A DNA stretch of 64,000 bases from Cladorhizidae sp. MBARI D1340-BT2 (Eukaryota > Porifera > Demospongiae > Poecilosclerida > Cladorhizidae), in NCBI GenBank assembly GCA_028752905.1, contig JAQNBH010000010.1:18083922-18147921 (forward strand), written 5' to 3'. The notes beneath the pieces are model-generated. The model searched no databases. It saw only the letters and a program-made list of their open reading frames with translations, and was not told the origin of the DNA. Within the stretch, counting starts at the first letter, position 1. Each line of letters opens with the position of its first letter. The translations under genes were made by a program, and so were the position numbers. Of this stretch, positions 10,458-21,223 are shown in pieces.

Positions 10458-11617
10458 TTTGCTGGCCTCTCTCTTTTTTTTCTTCTTCTTTTTAACCTCT
10501 TACTATATATGTGCAATAGTAATTCTACTCGGCAAGCGTAGAACCATTAATTCAGTCAGACATTTGGCATTTGCACTTGGCTGAACAGTTTGATCAGGGA
10601 AAAACAACAGCATGTGCCAAGATTTTGTTTGCCATTGAACTTGGAGGAAAAAATTGGATATATCGTATTTTAAAAATCGACCCATGCTGCTTCGACTACC
10701 CTCTGCCACCACTTGGTGATAATATATAGAACTTGGAGGAAAACATGAAGGGAAAAATGAGCACCACTGTGGATTGGAACAAGCCTATCGATGTTTAGTT
10801 CTTTTACGCGTGGAGGGAATAAAGTTGGGCTGAAATGAAATAGTGCAGCTTGTACTTTCGAACATGCCTTCTCTTGTGTGTTCTTAATTGAACGAGTTTT
10901 TATTCGTGGTAAAAGATTGGTTAACAAATGCCTCCACTGGAGTTGATTTCAGCCTTGTGTCATACTCCACTTCTAGTCCACTTTGAAGGACAGGATATCT
11001 GAAAGTGAGGTCAGCTTTGATAGCTATAAAAAAAAATGATTTAAAATTGTTAGAAATGGAAAAGAAAAAGGAAGAGTTGGAGCTTCACAGTCTTTTAAGA
11101 TCTGTGACAAAGCCAAACTTATGATGTTATGTATATCACAAGTTCAAGTATTGAATGTACTCTCTGCTTCGACTAATACCAAGCTGATGTGTCATCTGAT
11201 GGAGTTCTATATAGTGAAAATTGGGTACAGCATCATCATGTTTGCAGGGGATGCCTGAAGATTGTGTCTCTAAAAACAACGAGGGCTGGTTTTGATCAGT
11301 GATAGTATCCTTAGTGTGAATGGTTACTATAGGGTTGATATTTCGTGGACTTTTTGCTCATTTTTGTTTCCAATCTGGTCTAGAAGGGGTAAGGATCGTC
11401 ACGTTTTGACCGTCACTGCGAAGTGAACTTCCAGGTAGAAGTTAGCAGTCCTAACGAAAGCTGATCTACGGTCCAGGAGAAATTGGCTGACCCTCAATTG
11501 ATACTAGGACCTTGCGAATGACATAAGAACTTGGGGGAAAGAAGATGGAAAAAAAGAGTGCACAAAACATTAGTAACCGCTGTTGAATTGGAACAAGCCG
11601 GAAATCTGTCTCTTCTA

Positions 11618-11700
11618 TATTATGAAACAGATGTTAAGACTTGTCACATTATGAAACAGATGTTAAGAATAGTGTCATATTATGAAACAGATGTCATATT
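11618..11700 (+). repeat. C-class 83-bp spacer insert
   Basis: Three motif copies begin at 11621, 11650 and 11681 (TATGAAACAGATGT), at spacings of 29 and 31 bp. The insert sits between CTCTTCTA and GAAGAG, which are adjacent in S units, and ends 82 bp before the 5S start. This spacer also lacks the 16-bp octamer segment. Confidence 0.9.
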
Positions 11701-11781
11701 GAAGAGTTTTAACGCAGCGGTAAGAAAACATAGCTTGAAGAGAAAATGCATTTTATAAGTGATGAAATGTGCTGTCTGGAT

Positions 11782-11901
11782 GCCTACGACCATACCACGT
11801 TGAGAACACCGGTTCTCGTCCGATCACCGAAGTTAAGCAGCGTTGGGCCTGCCCAGTACTTGGATGGGTGACCGCCTGGGAACAGCAGGTGTTGTAGGCT
11901 T
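11782..11901 (+). rRNA. 5S rRNA
   Basis: Common form. In this C-class context the upstream flank reads TGTGCTGTCTGGAT, against TGTGGTGTCTGGAT in S and L units. The TATAAG position is unchanged. S spacer (1374 bp) downstream. Confidence 0.97.
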
Positions 11902-13155
11902 TTTGCTGGCCTCTCTCTTTTTTTTCTTCTTCTTTTTCACCTCTTACTTTGTGCAATAGTAATTCTACTCGGCAAGCGTAGAACCATGAATTCAGTCAGA
12001 CATTTGGCATTTGCACTTGGCTGAACAATTTGATCAGGGAAAAACAACAGCATGTGCCAAGATTTTGTTTGCCATTGAACTTGGAGGAAAAAATTGGATA
12101 TATCGTATTTAAAAAATCGCCCCATGCTGCTTCGACTACCCTCTGCCACCACTTGGTGATAATATATAGAACTTGGAGGAAAACATGAAGGGAAAAATGA
12201 GCACCACTGTGGATTGGAACAAGCCTATCGATGTTTAGTTCTTTTACGCATGGAGGGAATAAAGTTGGGCTGAAATGAAATAGTGCAGCTTGTACTTTCG
12301 AACATGCCTTCTCTTGTGTGTTCTTAATTGAACGAGTTTTTATTCGTGGTAAAAGATTGGTTAACAAATGCCTCCACTGGAGTTGATTTCAGCCTTGTGT
12401 CATACTCTACTTCTAGTCCACTTTGAAGGACAGGATATCTGAAAGTGAGGTCAGCTTTGATAGCTATAAAAAAAAAATGATTTAAAATTGTTAGAAATGG
12501 AAAAGAAAAAGGAAGAGTTGGAGCTTCACAGTCTTTTAAGATCTGTGACAAAGCCAAACTAAGATGTTATGTATATCACAAGTTCAAGTATTGAATGTAC
12601 TCTCTGCTTCGACTAATACCAAGCTGATGTGTCATCTGATGGAGTTCTATATAGTGAAAATTGGGTACAGCATCATAATGTTTGCAGGGGATTCCTGAAG
12701 ATTGTGTCTCTAAAAACAACGAGGGCTGGTTTTGATCAGTGATAGTATCCTTAGTGTGAATGGTTACTATAGGGTTGATATTTCGTGGACTTCTTGCTCA
12801 TTTTTGTTTCCAATGCAAATAGAAATATGTCTGGTCTAGAAGGGGTAAGGATCGTCACGTTTTGACCGTCACTGCGAAGTGAACTTCCAGGTACAAGTTA
12901 GTAGTCCTAACGAAAGCTGATCTACGGTCCAGGAGAAATTGGCTGACTCTCAATTGATACTAGGACCTTGCGAATGACATAAGAACTTGGGGAAAAGAAG
13001 ATGAAAAAAATAGAGTGCACAAAACATTAGTAGCCGCTGTTGAATTGGAACAAGCCGGAAATCTGTCTCTTCTAGAAGAGTTTTAACGCAGCGGTGAGAA
13101 AACATAGCTTGAAGAGAAAATGCATTTTATAAGTGATGAAATGTGGTGTCTGGAT

Positions 13156-13275
13156 GCCTACGACCATACCACGTTGAGAACACCGGTTCTCGTCCGATCA
13201 CCGAAGTTAAGCAGCGTTGGGCCTGCCCAGTACTTGGATGGGTGACCGCCTGGGAACAGCAGGTGTTGTAGGCTT
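13156..13275 (+). rRNA. 5S rRNA
   Basis: Common form. S spacer upstream, L spacer (1613 bp) downstream. It occupies the same place in the C-S-L trimer as the interrupted gene at 20559. Confidence 0.97.
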
Positions 13276-13522
13276 TTTGCTGGCCTCTCTCTTTTTTTCC
13301 TTCTTCTTTTTCACCTCTTACTTTGTGCAATAGTAATTCTACTCGGTAAGCGTAGAACCATGAATTCAGTCAGACATTTGGCATTTGCACTTGGCTGAAC
13401 AGTTTGATCAGGGAAAAACAACAGCATGTGCCAAGATTTTGTTTGCCATTGAACTTGGAGGGAAAAATTGGATATATCGTATTTAAAAAATCGACCCATG
13501 CTGCTTCGACTACCTTCTGCGG

Positions 13523-13778
13523 GAGCTAATAAAAGGAAAGTAATCAAAACTAATCAATCCTTAAAAAGGCCGTTATACCCTTAAACTGATAAACTCAGAC
13601 TGAGCTAATAAAAGGAAAGTAATCAAAACTAATCAATCCTTAAAAAGGCCGTTATACCCTTAAACTGATAAACTCAGACTGAGCTAATAAAAGGAAAGTA
13701 ATCAAAACTAATCAATCCTTAAAAAGGCCGTTATACCCTTAAACTAATAAACTCAGACTGAGCTAATAAAAGGAAAGT
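13523..13778 (+). repeat. 79-bp subrepeat array, three copies plus partial
   Basis: Copies start at 13523, 13602 and 13681, with a partial at 13760. The first two copies read AAACTGATAA where the third reads AAACTAATAA, a variant shared with the arrays at 20968 and 30043. Confidence 0.95.
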
Positions 13779-14768
13779 ATAGAACTTGGAGGAAAACATG
13801 AAGGGAAAAATGAGCACCACTGTGGATTGGAACAAGCCTATCGATGTTTAGTTCTTTTACGCATGGAGGGAATAAAGTTGGGCTGAAATGAAATAGTGCA
13901 GCTTGTACTTTCGAACATGCCTTCTCTTGTGTGTTCTTAATTGAACGAGTTTTTATTCGTGGTAAAAGATTGGTTAACAAATGCCTCCACTGGAGTTGAT
14001 TTCAGCCTTGTGTCATACTCCACTTCTAGTCCACTTTGAAGGACAGGATATCTGAAAGTGAGGTCAGCTTTGATAGCTATAAAAAAAAAAGATTTAAAAT
14101 TGTTAGAAATGGAAAAGAAAAAGGAAGAGTTGGAGCTTCACAGTCTTTTAAGATCTGTGACAAAGCCAAACTTATGATGTTATGTATATCACAAGTTCAA
14201 GTATTGAATGTACTCTCTGCTTCGACTAATACCAAGCTGATGTGTCATCTGATGGAGTTCTATATAGTGAAAATTGGGTACAGCATCATCATGTTTGCAG
14301 GGGATGCCTGAAGATTGTGTCTCTAAAAACAACGAGGGCTGGTTTTGATCAGTGATAGTATCCTTAGTGTGAATGGTTACTATAGGGTTTATATTTCGTG
14401 GACTTTTTGCTCATTTTTGTTTCCAATGCAAATAGAAATATGTCTGGTCTAGAAGGGGTAAGGATCGTCACGTTTTGACCGTCACTGCGAAGTGAACTTC
14501 CAGGTACAAGTTAGTAGTCCTAACGAAAGCTGATCTACGGTCCAGGAGAAATTGGCTGACTCTCAATTGATACTAGGACCTTGCGAATGACATAAGAACT
14601 TGGGGAAAAGAAGATGAAAAAAATAGAGTGCACAAAACATTAGTAGCCGCTGTTGAATTGGAACAAGCCGGAAATCTGTCTCTTCTAGAAGAGTTTTAAC
14701 GCAGCGGTGAGAAAACATAGCTTGAAGAGAAAATGCATTTTATAAGTGATGAAATGTGGTGTCTGGAT

Positions 14769-14888
14769 GCCTACGACCATACCACGTTGAGAACACCGGT
14801 TCTCGTCCGATCACCGAAGTTAAGCAGCGTTGGGCCTGCCCAGTACTTGGATGGGTGACCGCCTGGGAACAGCAGGTGTTGTAGGCTT
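14769..14888 (+). rRNA. 5S rRNA
   Basis: Common form. L spacer upstream, S spacer (1375 bp) downstream. Confidence 0.97.
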
Positions 14889-15800
14889 TTTGCTGGCCTC
14901 TCTCTTTTTTTCCTTCTTCTTTTTCACCTCTTACTTTGTGCAATAGTAATTCTACTCGGCAAGCGTAGAACCATGAATTCAGTCAGACATTTGGCATTTG
15001 CACTTGGCTGAACAATTTGATCAGGGAAAAACAACAGCATGTGCCAAGATTTTGTTTGCCATTGAACTTGGAGGAAAAAATTGGATATATCGTATTAAAA
15101 AAATCGGCCCATGCTGCTTCGACTACCCTCTGCCACCACTTGGTGATAATATATAGAACTTGGAGGAAAACATGAAGGGAAAAATGAGCACCACTGTGGA
15201 TTGGAACAAGCCTATCGATGTTTAGTTCTTTTACGCGTGGAGGGAATAAAGTTGGGCTGAAATGAAATAGTGCAGCTTGTACTTTCGAACATGCCTTCTC
15301 TGGTGTGTCCTTAATTGAACGAGTTTTTATTCGTGGTAAAAGATTTGTTAACAAATGCCTCCACTGGAGTTGATTTCAGCCTTGTGTCATACTCCACTTC
15401 TAGTCCACTTTGAAGGACAGGATATCTGAAAGTGAGGTCAGATTTGATAGCTATAAAAAAACAATGATTTAAAATTGTTAGAAATGGAAAAGAAAAAGGA
15501 AGAGTTGGAGCTTCACAGTCATTTAAGATCTGTGACAAAGCCAAACTTATGATGTTATGTATATCACAAGTTCAAGTATTGAATGTACTCTCTGCTTCGA
15601 CTAATACCAAGCTGATGTGTCATCTGATGGAGTTCTATATAGTGAAAATTGGGTACAGCATCATCATGTTTGCAGGGGGTGCCTGAAGATTGTGTCTCTA
15701 AAAACAACGAGGGCTGGTTTTGATCAGTGATAGTATCCTTAGTGTGAATGGTTACTATAGGGTTGATATTTCGTGGACTTTTTGCTCATTTTTGTTTCCA

Positions 15801-15808
15801 ATGCAAAT
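15801..15808 (+). promoter_or_regulatory. octamer ATGCAAAT in spacer (representative)
   Basis: An exact ATGCAAAT lies 343 bp upstream of the gene at 16144. It recurs at the same place in S and L units and is missing from C units, where a 16-bp segment containing most of it is deleted. In animals this octamer binds POU proteins and can enhance snRNA genes. A role at 5S genes is only a possibility. Confidence 0.4.
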
Positions 15809-15819
15809 AGAAATATGTC

Positions 15820-15960
15820 TGGTCTAGAAGGGGTAAGGATCGTCACGTTTTGACCGTCACTGCGAAGTGAACTTCCAGGTACAAGTTAGTAGTCCTAACG
15901 AAAGCTGATCTACGGTCCAGGAGAAATTGGCTGACTCTCAATTGATACTAGGACCTTGCG
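15820..15960. other. hairpin-rich conserved spacer segment (representative)
   Basis: Three short inverted repeats follow one another: TCAC/GTGA with loop TGCGAA (15857-15870), GTTAG/CTAAC (15885-15899) and GGTCC/GGACC enclosing AATTG/CAATT (15914-15955). The segment is kept in every unit with few changes. It could be an unrecognised small RNA or a structural or regulatory region. No known snRNA, tRNA or spliced leader was recognised in it. Confidence 0.3.
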
Positions 15961-16054
15961 AATGACATAAGAACTTGGGGAAAAGAAGATGAAAAAAATA
16001 GAGTGCACAAAACATTAGTAACCGCTGTTGAATTGGAACAAGCCGGAAATCTGT

Positions 16055-16068
16055 CTCTTCTAGAAGAG
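16055..16068. promoter_or_regulatory. 14-bp palindrome upstream of 5S (representative)
   Basis: CTCTTCTAGAAGAG is a perfect palindrome 76-89 bp before the gene at 16144. It is present in S and L units and split by the insert in C units. It could be a dimeric protein site or a by-product of insert loss. Confidence 0.5.
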
Positions 16069-16115
16069 TTTTAACGCAGCGGTGAGAAAACATAGCTTGA
16101 AGAGAAAATGCATTT

Positions 16116-16121
16116 TATAAG
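16116..16121 (+). promoter_or_regulatory. TATA-like element at -28 (representative)
   Basis: TATAAG lies 28 bp before the 5S start. It is found at this distance in every unit checked, including C units. Upstream TATA-like elements are known to contribute to 5S transcription in insects, fungi and plants. Confidence 0.65.
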
Positions 16122-16143
16122 TGATGAAATGTGGTGTCTGGAT

Positions 16144-16263
16144 GCCTACGACCATACCACGTTGAGAACACCGGTTCTCGTCCGATCACCGAAGTTAAGC
16201 AGCGTTGGGCCTGCCCAGTACTTGGATGGGTGACCGCCTGGGAACAGCAGGTGTTGTAGGCTT
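16144..16263 (+). rRNA. 5S rRNA
   Basis: Common form, used here as the reference. Box A spans 16193-16207, the intermediate element 16210-16215 and Box C 16223-16240, by standard 5S numbering. S spacer upstream, L spacer (1601 bp) downstream. Confidence 0.97.
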
Positions 16264-16266
16264 TTT
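16262..16266 (+). terminator. Pol III T5 terminator (representative)
   Basis: TTTTT follows the helix I 3' strand GTAGGC directly. A second, longer pyrimidine tract of variable length begins about 10 bp further on. The same arrangement follows every 5S copy. Confidence 0.85.
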
Positions 16267-16502
16267 GCTGGCCTCTCTCTTTTTTTTTCTTCTCCTCTTA
16301 CTTTGTGCAATAGTAATTCTACTCGGCAAGCGTAGAACCATGAATTCAGTCAGACATTTGGCATTTGCACTTGGCTGAACAGTTGGATCAGGGAAAAACA
16401 ACAGCATGTGCCAAGATTTTGTTTGCCATTGAACTTGGAGGAAAAAATTGGATATATCGTATTTAAAAAATCGACCCATGCTGCTTCGACTACCTTCTGC
16501 GG

Positions 16503-16751
16503 GAGCTAATAAAAGGAAAGTAATCATCAATCCTTAAAAAGGCCGTTATACCCTTAAACTAATAAACTCAGACTGAGCTAATAAAAGGAAAGTAATCAAA
16601 ACTAATCAATCCTTAAAAAGGCCGTTATACCCTTAAACTAATAAACTCAGACTGAGCTAATAAAAGGAAAGTAATCAAAACTAATCAATCCTTAAAAAGG
16701 CCGTTATACCCTTAAACTAATAAACTCAGACTGAGCTAATAAAAGGAAAGT
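16503..16751 (+). repeat. 79-bp subrepeat array with 7-bp deletion in first copy
   Basis: Copies start at 16503, 16575 and 16654, with a partial at 16733. The first copy is only 72 bp because 7 bp are missing after AAAGTAATCA, which explains the 1601-bp unit length. Confidence 0.95.
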
Positions 16752-17744
16752 ATAGAACTTGGAGGAAAACATGAAGGGAAAAATGAGCACCACTGTGGAT
16801 TGGAACAAGCCTATCGATGTTTAGTTCTTTTATGCGTGGAGGGAATAAAGTTGGGCTGAAATGAAATAGTGCAGCTTGTACTTTCGAACATGCCTTCTCT
16901 TGTCTGTTCTTAATTGAACGAGTTTTTATTCGTGGTAAAAGATTGGTTAACAAATGCCTCCACTGGAGTTGATTTCAACCTTGTGTCATACTCCACTTCT
17001 AGTCCACTTTGAAGGACAGGATATCTGAAAGTGAGGTCAGCTTTGATAGCTATAAAAAAAAAATGATTTAAAATTGTTAGAAATGGAAAAGAAAAAGGAA
17101 GAGTTGGAGCTTCACAGAGTCTTTTAAGATCTGTGACAAAGCCAAACTTATGATGTTATGTATATCACAAGTTCAAATATTGAATGTACTCTCTGCTTCG
17201 ACTAATACCAAGCTGATGTGTCATCTGATGGAGTTCTATATAGTGAAAATTGGGTACAGCATCATCATGTTTGCAGGGGATGCCTGAAGATTGTGTCTCT
17301 AAAAACAACGAGGGCTGGTTTTGATCAGTGATAGTATCCTTAGTGTGAATGGTTACTATAGGGTTGATATTTCGTGGACTTTTTGCTCATTTTTGTTTCC
17401 AATGCAAATAGAAATATGTCTGGTCTAGAAGGGGTAAGGATCGTCACGTTTTGACCGTCACTGCGAAGTGAACTTCCAGGTACAAGTTAGTAGTCCTAAC
17501 GAAAGCTGATCTACGGTCCAGGAGAAATTGGCTGACTCTCAATTGATACTAGGACCTTGCGAATGACATAAGAACTTGGGGAAAAGAAGATGAAAAAAAT
17601 AGAGTGCACAAAACATTAGTAACCGCTGTTGAATTGGAACAAGCCGGAAATCTGTCTCTTCTAGAAGAGTTTTAACGCAGCGGTGAGAAAACATAGCTTG
17701 AAGAGAAAATGCATTTTATAAGTGATGAAATGTGGTGTCTGGAT

Positions 17745-17864
17745 GCCTACGACCATACCACGTTGAGAACACCGGTTCTCGTCCGATCACCGAAGTTAAG
17801 CAGCGTTGGGCCTGCCCAGTACTTGGATGGGTGACCGCCTGGGAACAGCAGGTGTTGTAGGCTT
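17745..17864 (+). rRNA. 5S rRNA
   Basis: Common form. L spacer upstream, C spacer (1440 bp) downstream. Start of the second C-S-L trimer. Confidence 0.97.
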
Positions 17865-19020
17865 TTTGCTGGCCTCTCTCTTTTTTTTCTTCTTCTTTTT
17901 AACCTCTTACTATGTGCAATAGTAATTCTACTCGGCAAGCGTAGAACCATTAATTCAGTCAGACATTTGGCATTTGCACTTGGCTGAACAGTTTGATCAG
18001 GGAAAAACAACAGCATGTGCCAAGATTTTGTTTGCCATTGAACTTGGAGGAAAAAATTGGATATATCGTATTTAAAAAATCGACCCATGCTGCTTCGACT
18101 ACCCTCTGCCACCACTTGGTGATAATATATAGAACTTGGAGGAAAACATGAAGGGAAAAATGAGCACCACTGTGGATTGGAACAAGCCTATCGATGTTTA
18201 GTTCTTTTACGCGTGGAGGGAATAAAGTTGGGCTGAAATGAAATAGTGCAGCTTGTACTTTCGAACATGCCTTCTCTTGTGTGTTCTTAATTGAACGAGT
18301 TTTTATTCGTGGTAAAAGATTGGTTAACAAATGCCTCCACTGGAGTTGATTTCAGCCTTGTATCATACTCCACTTCTAGTCCACTTTGAAGGACAGGATA
18401 TCTGAAAGTGAGGTCAGCTTTGATAGCTATAAAAAAAAATGATTTAAAATTGTTAGAAATGGAAAAGAAAAAGGAAGAGTTGGAGCTTCACAGTCTTTTA
18501 AGATCTGTGACAAAGCCAAACTTATGATGTTATGTATATCACAAGTTCAAGTATTGAATGTACTCTCTGCTTCGACTAATACCAAGCTGATGTGTCATCT
18601 GATGGAGTTCTATATAGTGAAAATTGGGTACAGCATCATCATGTTTGCAGGGGATGCCTGAAGATTGTGTCTCTAAAAACAACGAGGGCTGGTTTTGATC
18701 AGTGATAGTATCCTTAGTGTGAATGGTTACTATAGGGTTGATATTTCGTGGACTTTTTGCTCATTTTTGTTTCCAATCTGGTCTAGAAGGGGTAAGGATC
18801 GTCACGTTTTGACCGTCACTGCGAAGTGAACTTCCAGGTAGAAGTTAGCAGTCCTAACGAAAGCTGATCTACGGTCCAGGAGAAATTGGCTGACCCTCAA
18901 TTGATACTAGGACCTTGCGAATGACATAAGAACTTGGGGGAAAGAAGATGGAAAAAAAGAGTGCACAAAACATTAGTAACCGCTGTTGAATTGGAACAAG
19001 CCGGAAATCTGTCTCTTCTA

Positions 19021-19103
19021 TATTATGAAACAGATGTTAAGACTTGTCACATTATGAAACAGATGTTAAGAATAGTGTCATATTATGAAACAGATGTCAT
19101 ATT
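19021..19103 (+). repeat. C-class 83-bp spacer insert
   Basis: Three TATGAAACAGATGT motifs, 82 bp before the gene at 19185. The octamer segment is absent from this spacer. Confidence 0.9.
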
Positions 19104-19184
19104 GAAGAGTTTTAACGCAGCGGTAAGAAAACATAGCTTGAAGAGAAAATGCATTTTATAAGTGATGAAATGTGCTGTCTGGAT

Positions 19185-19304
19185 GCCTACGACCATACCA
19201 CGTTGAGAACACCGGTTCTCGTCCGATCACCGAAGTTAAGCAGCGTTGGGCCTGCCCAGTACTTGGATGGGTGACCGCCTGGGAACAGCAGGTGTTGTAG
19301 GCTT
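19185..19304 (+). rRNA. 5S rRNA
   Basis: Common form. C spacer upstream, S spacer (1374 bp) downstream. Confidence 0.97.
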
Positions 19305-20558
19305 TTTGCTGGCCTCTCTCTTTTTTTTCTTCTTCTTTTTCACCTCTTACTTTGTGCAATAGTAATTCTACTCGGCAAGCGTAGAACCATGAATTCAGTC
19401 AGACATTTGGCATTTGCACTTGGCTGAACAATTTGATCAGGGAAAAACAACAGCATGTGCCAAGATTTTGTTTGCCATTGAACTTGGAGGAAAAAATTGG
19501 ATATATCGTATTTAAAAAATCGCCCCATGCTGCTTCGACTACCCTCTGCCACCACTTGGTGATAATATATAGAACTTGGAGGAAAACATGAAGGGAAAAA
19601 TGAGCACCACTGTGGATTGGAACAAGCCTATCGATGTTTAGTTCTTTTACGCATGGAGGGAATAAAGTTGGGCTGAAATGAAATAGTGCAGCTTGTACTT
19701 TCGAACATGCCTTCTCTTGTGTGTTCTTAATTGAACGAGTTTTTATTCGTGGTAAAAGATTGGTTAACAAATGCCTCCACTGGAGTTGATTTCAGCCTTG
19801 TGTCATACTCTACTTCTAGTCCACTTTGAAGGACAGGATATCTGAAAGTGAGGTCAGCTTTGATAGCTATAAAAAAAAAATGATTTAAAATTGTTAGAAA
19901 TGGAAAAGAAAAAGGAAGAGTTGGAGCTTCACAGTCTTTTAAGATCTGTGACAAAGCCAAACTAAGATGTTATGTATATCACAAGTTCAAGTATTGAATG
20001 TACTCTCTGCTTCGACTAATACCAAGCTGATGTGTCATCTGATGGAGTTCTATATAGTGAAAATTGGGTACAGCATCATCATGTTTGCAGGGGATGCCTG
20101 AAGATTGTGTCTCTAAAAACAACGAGGGCTGGTTTTGATCAGTGATAGTATCCTTAGTGTGAATGGTTACTATAGGGTTGATATTTCGTGGACTTCTTGC
20201 TCATTTTTGTTTCCAATGCAAATAGAAATATGTCTGGTCTAGAAGGGGTAAGGATCGTCACGTTTTGACCGTCACTGCGAAGTGAACTTCCAGGTACAAG
20301 TTAGTAGTCCTAACGAAAGCTGATCTACGGTCCAGGAGAAATAGGCTGACTCTCAATTGATACTAGGACCTTGCGAATGACATAAGAACTTGGGGAAAAG
20401 AAGATGAAAAAAATAGAGTGCACAAAACATTAGTAGCCGCTGTTGAATTGGAACAAGCCGGAAATCTGTCTCTTCTAGAAGAGTTTTAACGCAGCGGTGA
20501 GAAAACATAGCTTGAAGAGAAAATGCATTTTATAAGTGATGAAATGTGGTGTCTGGAT

Positions 20559-20728
20559 GCCTACGACCATACCACGTTGAGAACACCGGTTCTCGTCCGA
20601 TCACCGAAGTTAAGCAGCGTTGGGCCTGCCCAGTACTTGGAGGCTAGGGCTAGGGCTAGGGCTAGGGCTAGGGCTAGGGCTAGGGCTAGGATGGGTGACC
20701 GCCTGGGAACAGCAGGTGTTGTAGGCTT
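20559..20728 (+). pseudogene. 5S rRNA gene interrupted by a 50-nt telomere-like insertion
   Basis: The total length is 170 nt. Residues 1-82 and 83-120 match the common form exactly and are separated by 50 nt of a GGGCTA hexamer repeat. The break falls inside Box C (residues 80-97), between CTTGG and ATGGG, so TFIIIA binding and RNA folding should both fail. The TATA-like element and T5 terminator are unchanged. The sister genes at 13156, 29684 and 50737 in matching trimers are intact, so the event is recent. S spacer upstream, L spacer downstream. Confidence 0.92.
20641..20690 (+). repeat. (GGGCTA)n telomere-variant hexamer tract
   Basis: Fifty bases, about 8.3 perfect copies of the hexamer, also writable as (CTAGGG)n. 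That is one base from the animal telomere repeat TTAGGG. No other copy was noticed in the window. Its GGG runs could form a G-quadruplex. Confidence 0.95.
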
Positions 20729-20967
20729 TTTGCTGGCCTCTCTCTTTTTTTTTCTTTTCCTCTTACTTTGTGCAATAGTAATTCTACTCGGCAAGCGTAG
20801 AACCATGAATTCAGTCAGACATTTGGCATTTGCACTTGGCTGAACAGTTGGATCAGGGAAAAACAACAGCATGTGCCAAGATTTTGTTTGCCATTGAACT
20901 TGGAGGGAAAAATTGGATATATCGTATTTAAAAAATCGACCCATGCTGCTTCGACTACCTTCTGCGG

Positions 20968-21223
20968 GAGCTAATAAAAGGAAAGTAATCAAAACTAATC
21001 AATCCTTAAAAAGGCCGTTATACCCTTAAACTGATAAACTCAGACTGAGCTAATAAAAGGAAAGTAATCAAAACTAATCAATCCTTAAAAAGGCCGTTAT
21101 ACCCTTAAACTGATAAACTCAGACTGAGCTAATAAAAGGAAAGTAATCAAAACTAATCAATCCTTAAAAAGGCCGTTATACCCTTAAACTAATAAACTCA
21201 GACTGAGCTAATAAAAGGAAAGT
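20968..21223 (+). repeat. 79-bp subrepeat array, three copies plus partial
   Basis: Copies start at 20968, 21047 and 21126, with a partial at 21205. It carries the AAACTGATAA variant in copies one and two, as at 13523. Confidence 0.95.

Noticed and set aside
11531..11758. 75-codon plus-strand frame in C units
   Set aside because: It arises from the three-motif insert upstream of the 5S gene. No domain is recognised and there is no sign of coding selection.
14983..15354. Minus-strand 123-codon open frame recurring in most units (begins MLTNLLPRIKTRS)
   Set aside because: It repeats only because the spacer repeats. Changes between copies alter residues freely (for example NTQ, DTP and NRQ), L units cut it with the 79-bp array, and I recognise no domain in it. 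It is likely a chance frame.
15781..15800. Sm-site-like CATTTTTG near the octamer, suggesting an snRNA or spliced-leader gene
   Set aside because: No splice donor, snRNA core motif or consistent promoter spacing could be recognised around it, so the match is too short to support a gene.
20523..20843. Plus-strand 106-codon frame with an alternating Ala-Arg run
   Set aside because: It is a translation of the 5S gene and its hexamer insertion, not a protein gene.
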